Assembly (NCBI GenBank): GCA_001600495.1
Contig: BCKE01000044.1
Location: 242,329-306,328 of the forward strand
DNA from: Pilasporangium apinafurcum
Taxonomy: Eukaryota; Oomycota; Peronosporomycetes; Pythiales; Pythiaceae
Direction: 5' to 3'
DNA length: 64,000 bases
Shown here: positions 1 through 11,085 of the stretch, in pieces
How positions within the stretch are numbered: position 1 is the first letter of the stretch
How the letters are laid out: each line of letters starts with the position of its first letter
Position numbers and translations under genes: made by a program
The notes under the pieces: generated by a model
The model's input: the letters and a program-made list of their open reading frames with translations, nothing else
What the model was told of the DNA's origin: nothing
Databases searched by the model: none

Positions 1-2
1 TA

Positions 3-3000
3 GCGACTGCTTCCGAGTCTGTACAATCAATCAGTATAAATCATAGTCCCAAGGCGTACGCTGGACTTTTCGAAATTGATGTTAGCAGTTTGCTATCAGC
101 AAACTGTTTATCCGTTGAACAGACGTGGATGAGCAGTGATGACACTGATAGCAACGATGACGACCTTAGCTCAGTCAGTGCATTTGCCAAGCCAACGACA
201 CCAAAGAGGAAACTTCCAACACCAAATCGGAGTCTCTTTGAGCTGCAGTCATCACCAGGCCTCCAATATCTCAGTATCCGGATCACCATCGACCAGCCGC
301 TACTAAATGAACCTCTCCTGCGGAAGCTAAATCCATTGACGATTACCGTCGGAACCATTAAAAGATTGCCTGGAGTTGTCTCTACAGCTCGAAATGGGAC
401 TTCAGCACCACATGCTCCATTGATTCAGTATTGCAGACCTGTGTTTGCGCTGTTGCATTTCTTCCCTGATAAACTGCAAAGCAGTTCGACTACAAATAAT
501 GATCAGCGACTTGCTCCTCGTATCATTATGACACCGGGAAAAACGCAGGTGTGACATTACAGCTCACCATCTGAACGACGTTCTCAATCACACTCTAATC
601 GCTTGTTACATTTTTTTTTGGTAGGACGAAACGATCGAATGGAATCACTCCGTGACGTTCTTAATCTCGCGATTTAATTACGCGGACGTTGTGGACGCGC
701 TTAACTATGGTTATTTGACAATCGAGATCCATGATCGTGACTTGAAGCAACAAGACAAATTAGCAAAATTGCAGAACAAGTGGGAGAGCTTATGCATCAC
801 TGGTAACAATTCAACTTCGAATCCATCCGCAGTGGTGTCGCCAAGAAATCAGGACATGCATAGTACAGGTGGCAGTGGTGGTTCACGAACAACAACGCCA
901 CGTACACGTGCAGCAGGAGCATCCAAACCAATGGATGTGTTTGTTGTGGATGAAATCGCTAAGCATGACTGGCACACACTGCTACTACGTTCAGGCGAAT
1001 GCTTTCCGTACGGACTCGCAACGTTTCGTCTCACAGAACTTCTGAATACGGTGCGTTTGTTAGATATTTGGGTTTGTTCCCGTTCATTTGGGTTACCAAT
1101 CGCTTTCACTCTGTTGGCTAGGCAAAACAGCTCGTAGGCTTTGATGCGCTGAATATGCAACCTGTGAAGCCGTATATGCGTTTCAAGTTAACAGCGGATG
1201 TCAGTGCTAGGAAGCGACGAGAAAAACCGCTGGGGACTCCCGGATCCAATGATGAAGCAGACTCCTCAACTGTGCTCGATCTCAGTCCCATTGAGAGACT
1301 TGTGCGAGAACCTGGTGCCTACATCACAAGCAACACAACGCTGAGTATAATCGTCACGCTCCAGCAACGTTTACACGATACTGTTTCTTCTTCACCAGCC
1401 CTGACCGCGGATACAGAGGCCATTGCCCACTACGAATCAGTGCCATCCCCGGTATTTTCTCGAATGGTTGTAATCATTCCCTATTCAGATAATACTACCC
1501 TCGCGCAAATCTCCAAGGTAATAGAGACGGTAAACTTGACGGCGCTCCTTGGTGTTCCCATTCGATCTTATCAGATGTCCGAGCAAGAAAAAGCAGCATG
1601 TAATAGTGGAGAGTTGGATGTCATTACTGGGATTCAGATCATTGACAGCCACTTTCGAATGATTGTTCTTGAAGGACTGGCCGATAAAGGCATGCGAATA
1701 GCTCACGAACAAATCCCACGACATGGTCCAAATGATCCGCAGGGATATCGAATGTACGCTAATAACCAGTTGCGGTTTACTCGACGGCTGTATACTGCTT
1801 TCGAGATTGATCTGAAGCGCATTAAACTTCGACACCCGCTGCATTTACTCATGCATTCCCCCGATATTTATATGCGATCAAAGGTGTCTGAGCACTGTTA
1901 CCTTGCACTCTCGAAGCTGGGAGACATGCGATCAATGACACGTCTAGAGGAGATCAAGAGCCTGGATCTCTTTCCAACAGCCGAAATGCTTGTCGATGTC
2001 GAAAGCAAGTATGGAGAGAGCATAACACTGGAGGATATTCACGGCCAACAAGCAAGTAGTTTAAGTATCCCAGGAAAGAATCATCAGCGATCAAATGAGC
2101 CACCAAGCATGGTGAGTCCTTTAAAGACAGTCATTGATTCTGCATCTGAAGCAGAATCCCAGTTGCCTTCATCCAAGCGACATCATAAAACATACAAACC
2201 ACCAACGGATGCAACAAATGCCAGTTACGACCAATTCCGGAAAACACGCACGACAAAGGATTTTATTCTCGAGCGCAAGTATGTGGATTTCGTTCATTCT
2301 TTACGTTTCATTTTCGATGAGTTTGTGTTGTTAACCGTTTGCAATCTCAGGAAACAAAGCGGTCAAGTACGAGCTGAATACACCGAAATGAAAGAAGCTG
2401 CAGCTGCTCAAGCGAAGGATCAGCCGCAGATTCCAGTCTACATGTACAGCGGACAGAAGCTTCGGGTGAGGAATAGCAGATTTCGTCATAAATTTTGGAC
2501 GAAACTCATTATTAGCACACTGTTTTCTGTCACGATCTGTAGACTCAGGATGCATTACAAGATGAGATGCGACAACGATTGATGAAAGACCGCTCCGCCA
2601 CCTATACGTACAGTCGTGAGTTTCAGTCTCTGGCTGTTAGTCTCGTGAACACTGATGCGTTACAACAGATCGAAGCGCAAGAAGAGCGTAAAAAGTGGAC
2701 TACACAACGCGGATTTGTATACCCAGCACCTCGTCCACCGGCAGAGTATTACAAACACCCAGACAAACCTAGTGCAGCACGATGCGAGGATCTTCGTCAA
2801 CCATTTGTAGACAATGTAAATCACCCAAAGCCGGTGTCTCGTGATGCTAAAAGTTGCGACAATTCACGTCCTGAGTTTTCTACGTTGCCTTCGAAAAATA
2901 TGATATTTGGAGGCACCAACGCTGATGGGACCGTGAACAGCGATTACTTTCGAAGTGTGCACCTTTGTGGCGAAGGTCTTCGTCTTGAAATGGAAGAAGC

Positions 3001-3466
3001 GCTACAACGAGAGCAACAAGAGTGGGATCGCAAGCTAGTTGTCGACAGAAAGCAACTGAAATTCTTGGCACACGGTAACATCTGTAGCCTTCCGCGTGCA
3101 AAGCCGTCGCAGTTGGATAAGGTAACGGACATTCTTGCTGGCCCTCCGCACTCCAAGCCGCTTCGCATCGTCAAAAACGCAACATTGCCGAGCGGCAAGC
3201 GTGTTGTGCTTGAAGCTCCACCCGTGACTATTCACAATCAACAAGAGTATGTGGGGCCGGTTGCCGCTACATTCGCAACCACCTTGCGTCCAACAGATTC
3301 TAGTCAATTTCTTGCGGCAGACGCGTTAACAGGGCAACCCAAAACGATCTCATTCCCATCGAATACTGATATTCTCACCCCACCAGTAAAAAAACACATT
3401 ACACGAAAAGTAATTGTGCCTGTTCAAGCCTCCGAAAAACACGGACTCCTCTGGGAAAACAAATAA
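3..3466 (+). CDS. CFAP92-like (DUF4550 family) protein, 5' partial
   Basis: Exons inferred at <3-548, 625-1050, 1122-2465 and 2543-3466; introns are 76, 71 and 77 bp with GT/AG ends and phase-0 joins. The reading frame is open from base 3, so the gene starts upstream of the window. The product (about 1,080 residues visible) has a C2-like stretch (PLLNEPLLRKLNPLTITVG, then CRPVFALLHFF and YLTIEIHDRD) and a second conserved block (VVIIPYSD, LDVITGIQIID, MIVLEGL). These resemble the metazoan cilia- and flagella-associated protein KIAA1257/CFAP92. In that family the role is axonemal but poorly known; in an oomycete it would act in the zoospore flagellum (inference). The last third is low-complexity and less recognisable. 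The family call is by motif memory, so moderate; the gene structure is firm because each splice restores a continuous conserved frame. Confidence 0.7.
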
Positions 3467-3497
3467 ATAGTAACTTTTTTTTTGACACATCGCTTCC

Positions 3498-5330
3498 CTA
3501 CCTTTCAAGACGGCGCAACGCTTCCTCGTAGAGTGCGATTCGTTGGATTAGCATTCGAACAATCTCATCTTCGTTGTCCTCGTCTGCATCACTCTCATTC
3601 TCTTTATCCTCAGCTTCTTTGTCTTCCTCCATACTCGTAGCATTTGTCAAATCATCAGGCTTCGATTCCGAACACTTATTTGTCCAATCCTGGTCACCGT
3701 CATCCAATAATTTTGGGGGATCACTACGTGTGCTGCTCGAGCTTTTGTCTACTACCGGAGCTAATTCCTGCTTGCTACTGCTTTCTTCTTCATCAGTAGC
3801 TATCGCTACGCGTGCAGTGTCGAGTTCCATATCATTTGTATTGCCGTTTTTTTCTTTAAACGGAAAGAAATAATCTTCGCTCCAAGAATGAACGACTAGG
3901 CTCACCAGACTGTCCAGAGTTTTGGCAGTTTCCCCTAGATGGTCATCCTGCTCACTGCCAGACGAGTTCTTGAGACTGTTACTTCTCCATACTATGGGTT
4001 CGTCTCTCGATTCTGAATAACTTGACCAGTAAGGACTCTTCGTTGACGTCTGAGTGATGAGTATGGGGCTGTTTGCTTGCAGGATTGGCACTTCATTCAT
4101 TATTTCGGAACGCGCAGTAGATATTTGGCTCGCTTCTTCTACACTTGCTACAGTATCATTTTCTATCAATGACGACGAATTGACATTTCGAGATACACTA
4201 TGCACGTCACTTGTATCAGTTTCGTGAGGTTGAAGCGACAGTGCATCTATTGGAGAATCTTTTGCGTCTTCAGTGGCAGAGTTTGTTGCTATCACATTAG
4301 GTGAATCATCGTCAGCAGACTCTGCTGTTATCACATCGACTGGCTCATCAACACTGGAAGATGTTATTACTTCATTTCCTTGTATTTCGTCAGCAAGTTT
4401 TTCTTCTGTATTGAATGATATCAGCTCTGCCTTGCATTCTTCATCAATATTCACATCTATATCATGTAGTGTCGTTGCTAGAATATTGCTAGTGGAGGCG
4501 TCTGAGATCATCTCACTTTCATCCTCTTGTGCATTATCATGAGATGTCACGCTTTGATTCATCGTGCCTTTGGCGTCTACAGGCGATGCAATAATAGCAT
4601 TCACATCACTCTCAATATTTCCATTCACTTGTATGTTGGTAAGAGATGAGGAAACAGAATCTGCAGACTCAAACCAACGTGGGATCAACGTATCGCGTGC
4701 TCCAAATGGACTTTGTGAAGATGGCTCGCTTTGCGAAGGTGTTTGCCATCCAAGTCGCTGACGGACACGCTCAATCACAAGTTCAGGGTCTTCTACAAAA
4801 CTTTCATCCTCACTTAGCTGCGAAATCAAATCGTCATCCGGAATCTGTAGTTTAAACGAATCCAATGCGCGCATCATAGTCGGGCTTTCGACTGATCTTT
4901 TCGCTTTCTCGTCCTCCACTTGCTCCTTTTCTGTTTCATCCGAATCTTGTCGATGGTCGTAAAGAGAATTTTCCCATACATGTGACCCAGTGAGACTCAT
5001 AGATACGATACCGTCCGAAGAAGCGCTAGAAATTGAAGAAGATATCGGCGATGAGTGGCTCATTGGTTGTTGTCGGCTATGTGGTGCTTTCTTCCACCAG
5101 AATTCACCTCTTTGCACTGTTGCTCGCATTTCGCGTGGCAGCGGTTGCTCATTCCGGAAGCGCGCGATGTATTTGCCAATGGTCGTCGTCATCGGCGCCA
5201 ACGGCGACAATGGCGATGGAGGCAGCAGTGGTGGCGGTGGTGGTGGTGAGAACTCGCCATCACTTCTCTCTGCTTTGGCTTCTGCGTTGTCATTTCCATC
5301 ATCTTCCGTTGGCAGCAACTCAACTTGCAT
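3498..5330 (-). CDS. Acidic, disordered protein with IxxYIxRFR...FWW motif (PROSER3-like)
   Basis: Single open frame of 610 codons with no intron needed. Near the N terminus is a short conserved module, TTIGKYIARFRNEQPLPREM, followed by GEFWWKK; this pattern recalls the motif of vertebrate proline and serine-rich protein 3, a centrosome/cilium-linked protein (recognition from memory, moderate). The rest is Ser/Asp/Glu-rich and probably disordered, ending in a heptad-like helix IVRMLIQRIALYEEALRRLER. Two starts are possible: the ATG at 5328-5330, which adds an acidic and poly-proline leader, or an internal ATG at 5190-5192 directly before the conserved module. The upstream start overlaps the start of the divergent channel gene by 2 bp; the internal one would leave about 136 bp between them. 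No catalytic domain is visible. Confidence 0.65.
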   Translation of the reverse strand: MQVELLPTEDDGNDNAEAKAERSDGEFSPPPPPPLLPPSPLSPLAPMTTTIGKYIARFRNEQPLPREMRATVQRGEFWWKKAPHSRQQPMSHSSPISSSISSASSDGIVSMSLTGSHVWENSLYDHRQDSDETEKEQVEDEKAKRSVESPTMMRALDSFKLQIPDDDLISQLSEDESFVEDPELVIERVRQRLGWQTPSQSEPSSQSPFGARDTLIPRWFESADSVSSSLTNIQVNGNIESDVNAIIASPVDAKGTMNQSVTSHDNAQEDESEMISDASTSNILATTLHDIDVNIDEECKAELISFNTEEKLADEIQGNEVITSSSVDEPVDVITAESADDDSPNVIATNSATEDAKDSPIDALSLQPHETDTSDVHSVSRNVNSSSLIENDTVASVEEASQISTARSEIMNEVPILQANSPILITQTSTKSPYWSSYSESRDEPIVWRSNSLKNSSGSEQDDHLGETAKTLDSLVSLVVHSWSEDYFFPFKEKNGNTNDMELDTARVAIATDEEESSSKQELAPVVDKSSSSTRSDPPKLLDDGDQDWTNKCSESKPDDLTNATSMEEDKEAEDKENESDADEDNEDEIVRMLIQRIALYEEALRRLER

Positions 5331-7255
5331 GCTGCCGATGTCGCCAGCCGAGCTTTTTACCGGAAATAATAGCCAGCTAGAATATCCATCAAATAGTGTG
5401 GACCAACAACATCAACTTGAAACAAAACGCCAAGAAGAATCCATCGTCGAAGAGCTACCAACGCTAATGACAGAAGGAGAAGGAACCTTCATGAACAGAT
5501 TGCTGCATGGGCTGCGATTGCTACTGCATCTCGGCGTGATCATCGCGCTCACGGTACGCAGTACGGAAATGGGAAATGCCTTGCATCCGTATCAACGATC
5601 ATTGGCAAACGAATGGATCCATTTGCTGTTCTATGTCGAGTGGATCAAGCTTGTGCCAACATGGGACGCGGCTTCGCCTGTACCGTTAACGACCACTATG
5701 ACGGCAGTTCCAGTGCTTTTGCCGCATTTTTTGATGGAGATCGAAGAAGAGATCGCAGCGAACGTCGATGACGAGTTCTTCAGCGGCGGGTTTGCTGCAC
5801 GCGCGTCTTCTTTTCCTGTCGGCATGCTCTTCACAATTGAAGAAACCAAACAGCATTTGCATGGTGCCGTGGGAAACTACTTTCGCCTTGCAGAAGTCGC
5901 GTTAGATGAGTACATTGTCTCGGGAATGAACGACTCGGTGATTCTTCCACCAAAGCTTACGGTTCGGTCAGAAGTTGGTGACGAAACGATTGACAAAGAC
6001 GTATGTGAAGTGCATCTTTGTCACAATAGAGATGCATTTAATGTCTGACTTTTTTTACTATGCTTGCATGCAGTATGTCATCACAGGCAAAAGCGATGAC
6101 GAATGGCCAGAGCCACTGCAATTAAATCATGTCACCAACCAAACACGAGAGTTCTTCGACCAGCTAGATGCGTTGGAGCTGGTCTTTGTGATCGGCTCTA
6201 AGCACAAGGATATGGATGATGAATCTTCTCCTACTGTGCCTATTGATGATCAGAAGGTTGAGAAAATCTACGAATGGTGGGTAGTGATCACCTACGATCT
6301 TCAAAGCCAGGGACATTTAGAGGTCGCTATGAACTATGGTCTGCTACGGACAAGTGAGCATGATGACAGATCTGAAGGCGACGAAAAAAGAGATGTGCCG
6401 CCAATTTTTTTTGATACCAATGCAACCTTTGATTGGTGCCTTCTTTTGCTTATCTCAAGTTATCAGGTGCGCTTTATATGTGTGTGTTGCCTAGCCTCTA
6501 TCTCCGCTGTACGTCCACTAACCCATCCATTTGATCACATGTAGTGCGTAGAATTTGCTTTGAAATGGACAACCGTGACCAAAGCACGTCGAAGATCTCA
6601 AGCTCTTCTGAGAGCATCTGAACGTACATGGAAAACCGTGTTTGTGAACAATTTTTGGCTCTGGTTCATCTTGGTGCTGAATGTAGTGACCATCACATGC
6701 TTCTTTGAGGCGTGGTACCATCCCTACCGCCTCTTTCTACGAGACCGTCTATGTCTAGTGTTTGCGTCATGCTGTGCGCTCCAATGGATTAGTCTCGTGC
6801 GCTACTTACGAGTGAATACGCGTTTCCACATCCTAGGACTGACGCTACAGCGTGGGCTTCCACGCGTGGCGCAATTTCTTGTTGGTGTACTGCCCATATT
6901 TGTTGGCTATGTGTTGTTCGGCACCATCATGTTTGGCGCAAAAGTTCCCCGCTTCCAAAGTCCAAGCGCGACTGCAACTACGCTCTTCTCAGTGGCGAAT
7001 GGTGATGAAATCCATGACACCTTCAACTCAGTGTCCTACACACCTTGGATTGGCCAGATCTACGTTTACAGCTATATGATTCTTTTCAGCTACGTGGTTT
7101 TGATGGTGTGTATTGGGATCATCGAAGACGCATTCTTCTCCGCTGTGTTCCCAGCTTCGTGGCCCTCGCTTGACAAAAGCGAGCGGCGACAGGCACAACA
7201 ACACCAGCGCCATCACGAAGAGGACACCATTGATGAAAGATTTTCAAGAGTGTAA
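5329..7255 (+). CDS. Mucolipin (TRPML)-like cation channel
   Basis: Exons 5329-6000, 6074-6466 and 6545-7255; introns of 73 and 78 bp; 591 aa, close to the usual mucolipin length of about 580. After a short cytosolic leader comes TM1 (LRLLLHLGVIIALTV), then a large lumenal loop typical of polycystin/mucolipin channels, then the TM block. The region LQWISLVRYL, LGLTLQRGLPRVAQFLVG, the pore loop TLFSVANGDEIHDTF and the last TM IYVYSYMILFSYVVLMVC align by eye with the mucolipin S3-S6 region; animal TRPML has NGDD in the selectivity filter, here NGDE. Expected role: Ca2+/cation release from endolysosomal membranes. The start is ATG 5329 (MLPMSPAEL) or ATG 5338; the frame is open further upstream, but that part is antisense to the neighbouring gene and looks non-coding in this frame. 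Confidence 0.85.
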
Positions 7256-7678
7256 TTTTTGGTACTATCACTTGGATAACAAGTTATTATCCTATGGTAC
7301 TCAACATATCTCCAAGAGTGTAATATACTGCTTCTTCTCAGCTTATACCGGTGGAATTCACAGTGGGCCTTGCAAAAATAAATTGGAATGATTTTTAGTC
7401 AGCATACCCACGTTGGAGTTCAAACGGTCGATGAACGCAGACCAATGTGGAGAAGATGGAAGGTAGCTTCAGTTTAGTGGAAATGAATTTAGCGATCTTT
7501 CCATGAGCTTAACAAGGTATTCAGTCCCTCGAGAAAATGCCCTTCTACCTCACTTTAGTGCCATTTATCAAAGATCTGAACTGGGTGGGAGAGTTCCAGT
7601 TGCAGTAGAGACGGACGCACATCATCAAGACCACGGCCTGTGCCAAAGCGATCAGCATCAATAGCAAAGCTCCAGCAG
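7256..7678. other. Intergenic region without recognisable gene
   Basis: Roughly 420 bp between the channel stop and the transporter start. It should hold the channel 3' UTR and the promoter/5' UTR of the transporter. No repeat, RNA gene or conserved coding was seen. The transporter frame stays open upstream to about 7600 (including a GTG at 7640), but there is no in-frame ATG there. Confidence 0.5.
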
Positions 7679-9310
7679 ATGATGGCGGACGAACCGAATG
7701 AAGTAGAGATCGCGCAACTATCCAAGCATCAGGATGGTATCCGCGGCCGCAACACCAAGAAACCCACGACCGCGCTTAGTGATTTACCGGATCCAGAACT
7801 TGGTAATCTGCACGATAAAGACGGCGATCACCCACAGCAAGCCGCGCCATCGGTGTCACATCTCCAGGCAGTCATCAACTGGTGGCATCTGTTGCGCCTG
7901 CACTTTGGCGATGGGCTACTGCTGCAGATCTTCTTTGTGTACTTCACGCAGGGCATCCGCAGCACGCTTTGCTCGCTCGGAACGAGTTACTACCTGAACG
8001 AAACGCTCGCTCTGCCTCCTTCACAGTCTGAAGCACTTCGAGCCACGGCTGCCATCCCATGGATTATCAAGCCAGTCTACGGCATCTTGTCTGACAGCGT
8101 CCCCATCTGGGGCACGCGGCGCAAGTCCTATCTACTCATTTTCAGTTGCATATCGGCGGCCGCGTATTTAGCACTCTCCGTCCCCGGGTTGATCATCACG
8201 TACCACGGTGCGCTAGTGGCGCTCGTGATCGCGAGTTTCGGTATCGCGTTCTGCGACGTCGTGATTGACGGCAAAGTCGTGGAAGCTGCGCGTTCTGAAC
8301 GGGAAGACATGGCCGGCAACCTGCAAACGCTCTCGTGGATCTCGCTCTCGGTCGGCTCTGTGCTCGGCTCAGCGGTCTCAGGTTATGCGCTCAATACACT
8401 CGGCCCATTGGGTGTATTTTTCGTCTCGGCTATCGGACCCATTTGTGTCACGATTATCTCCATCAAGATCCCCGAAGAAACCTTCCGTGTTTCAGGTGAC
8501 GGTGGTTTCCTCACGACAGTGCAGAGCCAATGCCGCGCTCTCGCAAACGTTGTTGTGGATCCTGTATGTTGGCGTCCAATGCTCTGGATTTTCCTCTCTA
8601 ATGCACTTCCTCCCAGCGTGGGCGAAGCCATGTTCAGCTTCAAAACTAACGAGCTCCACTTCTCCAAGTCGTTTCTAGGCTTCATCTCCACTGTGGGGAG
8701 CCTCACACTGTTAGGGACGACTGCGGTCTACAATGCGTACTTCCGCGATATGCCGTTCCGTCGAATGTTTTTCCGCATCCAGCTTGCGTCGGCCGTCGTG
8801 TCTTTTGCAGAGTTTCTGCTGGTCTCGCGTCTAAATCTTGCGTTTGGAATTGGTGACCGCTTCTTCATCTTTGGTGATGAGATTCTCTCCGATGTAGTCG
8901 CACGGCTGAAGCACATGCCATCGCTCGTGTTATGCGCCAAGATCTGTCCACCAGGTATTGAAGGCACAATGTTTGCGTTGCTCATGTCAATCTACAACTT
9001 TTCGTGGTCCATGTCTTCATATGGCGGCTCCTGGCTCTGCAATTACCTCGAGATCTCCAAGACGGATTTTGCTGGTCTCTCCATTGCAGTGATCATTCGT
9101 AGCGCTGCCAAAATCGTGCCCCTCTTTTTGCTGTTTATGGTTCCTGCATCCACGAGCATCCACAGCACGTCGATAGCACAATCCACTGGAAAAGACCGTG
9201 ATGAGGAGGACGATTATTCGACCGACAATACCTCCTCTAAAGAATCTGACCGTCTCTATGATTTTGACCAGGATGCATCCTCGTCCATTGTTGTCAAAGT
9301 ACGAGATTAA
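7679..9310 (+). CDS. Folate-biopterin transporter (FBT/BT1 family, MFS-like)
   Basis: A continuous frame with start ATG at 7679-7681 (MMADEPNEV); about 543 aa. A hydrophilic N terminus leads into the FBT signature region: FGDGLLLQIFFVYFTQGIR, then ATAAIPWIIKPVYGILSDSV with GTRRKSYL, the family's equivalent of the MFS loop motif, and further hydrophobic segments (about 12 in all), ending in an acidic Ser/Asp-rich tail. The family (BT1, TC 2.A.71) moves folates, pterins and related compounds across membranes in trypanosomatids, plants and oomycetes, where it is much expanded. Substrate cannot be told from sequence. The tail may be extended by a very short intron (9299-9335), see findings; without it the stop is at 9308-9310. 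Confidence 0.9.
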   Translation: MMADEPNEVEIAQLSKHQDGIRGRNTKKPTTALSDLPDPELGNLHDKDGDHPQQAAPSVSHLQAVINWWHLLRLHFGDGLLLQIFFVYFTQGIRSTLCSLGTSYYLNETLALPPSQSEALRATAAIPWIIKPVYGILSDSVPIWGTRRKSYLLIFSCISAAAYLALSVPGLIITYHGALVALVIASFGIAFCDVVIDGKVVEAARSEREDMAGNLQTLSWISLSVGSVLGSAVSGYALNTLGPLGVFFVSAIGPICVTIISIKIPEETFRVSGDGGFLTTVQSQCRALANVVVDPVCWRPMLWIFLSNALPPSVGEAMFSFKTNELHFSKSFLGFISTVGSLTLLGTTAVYNAYFRDMPFRRMFFRIQLASAVVSFAEFLLVSRLNLAFGIGDRFFIFGDEILSDVVARLKHMPSLVLCAKICPPGIEGTMFALLMSIYNFSWSMSSYGGSWLCNYLEISKTDFAGLSIAVIIRSAAKIVPLFLLFMVPASTSIHSTSIAQSTGKDRDEEDDYSTDNTSSKESDRLYDFDQDASSSIVVKVRD

Positions 9311-10098
9311 TAACTGACGCTTGCGTGTGTTGCAGATAGCAGAAAGTCGAGAAGACGAAAATGAAACAGCAGATGTGTATTTCATATGAAAAACTGCTTG
9401 TATTGAATATACTCTCGTTTAAAAAAAAGCTGCAAACCTTGACAGACGCTTCCGTCGTGCTATGACAATATGCAAACCGCAGACATTGTATTTCATGTTA
9501 ATGGGAGTGAGTATTTGGCAATCCGTAGTCCATGGATGCTCGTTGTTGAGTGTCGCCAATACCTGGTCAGTTCTGAATCCATTGTTGGATATTTTTCCAA
9601 ATCAGCAAATATCAATTTTTTCCTGTGACATACATGTACTACTCTAAACAAAACTTCACCCGGCGAATAGTCACTTCATTAATATTTTCTATAAAAGGAT
9701 ATAAAATTTAACAATAACTGATTTACATATTATTTTTGATTAATATTTTTTATTGTTACTATTTTTTATAAGAGGGTATTTAATAATCAATGTGGGTTAA
9801 GAATTGCTTAGACAAATATTCCCGGTCTTTATGGATACTGACGGGTTTTCAAACCTGTTCAGATACTTTGACTTATATACAAATTTTAAATGTTTTCAAA
9901 CCCGGGTCATGTTTAAGTTACGGGTACGGGTTTGTGTATCAGTTGAAGTAAAAAAGGTTCCAATTGCTCTGCTTGTTCCCCACGTAGCTCCTCCTCAAGC
10001 GCTGCTCCGCTCCCCCCTCTGACCCTCCGCCGGCTTCGATCCTTTTACCATTTTCGAATCCGCCAAGAAGAGGAAGAAGCGAAACTACAACATCCAAG
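9311..10098. other. AT-rich intergenic region upstream of annexin
   Basis: About 790 bp. Positions 9650-9800 are very AT-rich, with runs of T and A and the motif TTTATAAGAGGGTATT that also occurs, inverted, near 42.77 kb. The last 100 bp before the annexin start are pyrimidine-rich and carry an oomycete Inr-like element. I see no coding exon. Confidence 0.5.
10048..10054 (+). promoter_or_regulatory. Inr-like core promoter element
   Basis: CCATTTT matches the oomycete initiator consensus YCAYTYY and lies in a pyrimidine-rich stretch 45 bp before the annexin ATG, the usual distance for short oomycete 5' UTRs. The match is short, so chance occurrence is possible. Confidence 0.35.
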
Positions 10099-11085
10099 AT
10101 GCTCAACTTGTACCCACCATCTGCTCACGACTTGTACAAGGGCGTAGCGCTCCATTTCAGCTCCGACATTGACAACGCCGCCAAGGAAGTGCATAAGGCC
10201 GTGGAAGGTCTTGGTACGGACGAGAAGAAACTCACACATGTACTCGGACCGAAGAGCCCGGATCATCGCTTCCTCATCGCAGCTCGCTACAAGCAGCTCT
10301 TCAATGAATCACTCAAAGATCGCATTAAGAGCGAAACTAGTGGCCACTACGGTAAGCTGTTGACGCAGATCGCCGTTCCGCTCCCAGAAGCTGAAGCGGA
10401 GATCCTGCGTAACGCCACCCACGGCTTGGGCACGAAGGAAAAGCTTATCTACCCGATTGTTGTTGGCCGCACCAATGATGAACTCGCCATCCTTAAGAAG
10501 ACCTACTTCGATCTCTTCAACGAAGATCTCGCTTCACGCTTGGACAGCGAATTGAGCGGCGATCTGAAGAAGGTTATCATGGCTTCAATTCAGGGCGCTC
10601 TTGTGCCATACAACTCGGCATTCCACACAGCCGACAAGGCAGAGAAGGATGCTGAAGATCTGTACAAGGCTGGTCAGGGCAAGTTTGGCACGGACGAAGA
10701 AGCGTTCATCAGGGTTTTGGTGACCAGTCCTCCAGAGCACTTGCGTGCCATTAACGCCGCATACACCAAGAAGCATGGTAATGGCATCATCAAGGCCGTC
10801 GAGAAGGAATTTACGGGCGATGCCGAGAAGGCACTGCTCTTCCTTGTTCGCATGACCCTGGAACCGCTTGAGTTGCTTGCGGAGATCTTCGAAAACACCA
10901 TGAAAGGCTTTGGAACTGACGAAGACGCTCTGGCAGCAAACTTGGTGCGTTACCACATTGTGCTCCCGCAAATCAAGGAGACGTACAAGAAGCTCTACAA
11001 GAAGGAACTCCGTGAACGCATCCAGGGTGAAGTCAGCGGCGACTTTGGCACCTTGCTCTTGGCGGTCTTCGATGCCCACGCGTAA
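10099..11085 (+). CDS. Annexin
   Basis: Intronless, 328 aa, the standard size for a four-repeat annexin. Repeat starts are visible at about residues 20-90, 95-165, 185-250 and 260-327. Type II calcium-site cores are seen as GLGTDE (repeat 1), GLGTKE (repeat 2), KFGTDEEA (repeat 3) and GFGTDEDA (repeat 4); a matching downstream acidic residue follows the ELSGDL/EVSGDF segments. Annexins bind acidic phospholipids in a Ca2+-dependent way and act at the cytosolic face of membranes; oomycete annexins are abundant and have also been found in cell-wall fractions. Codon use is strongly biased to C/G third positions compared with neighbours (AAG, ATC, CTC), which fits high expression. Confidence 0.95.
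   Translation: MLNLYPPSAHDLYKGVALHFSSDIDNAAKEVHKAVEGLGTDEKKLTHVLGPKSPDHRFLIAARYKQLFNESLKDRIKSETSGHYGKLLTQIAVPLPEAEAEILRNATHGLGTKEKLIYPIVVGRTNDELAILKKTYFDLFNEDLASRLDSELSGDLKKVIMASIQGALVPYNSAFHTADKAEKDAEDLYKAGQGKFGTDEEAFIRVLVTSPPEHLRAINAAYTKKHGNGIIKAVEKEFTGDAEKALLFLVRMTLEPLELLAEIFENTMKGFGTDEDALAANLVRYHIVLPQIKETYKKLYKKELRERIQGEVSGDFGTLLLAVFDAHA

Noticed and set aside
4990-5328. N-terminal extension of the mucolipin frame with poly-Gly
   Set aside because: It is the complement of the poly-Pro leader and conserved module of the opposite-strand gene; family homology begins after 5329.
7640-7678. GTG start of the folate transporter frame
   Set aside because: Nuclear eukaryotic genes rarely start at GTG; the first ATG at 7679 gives a normal family N terminus.
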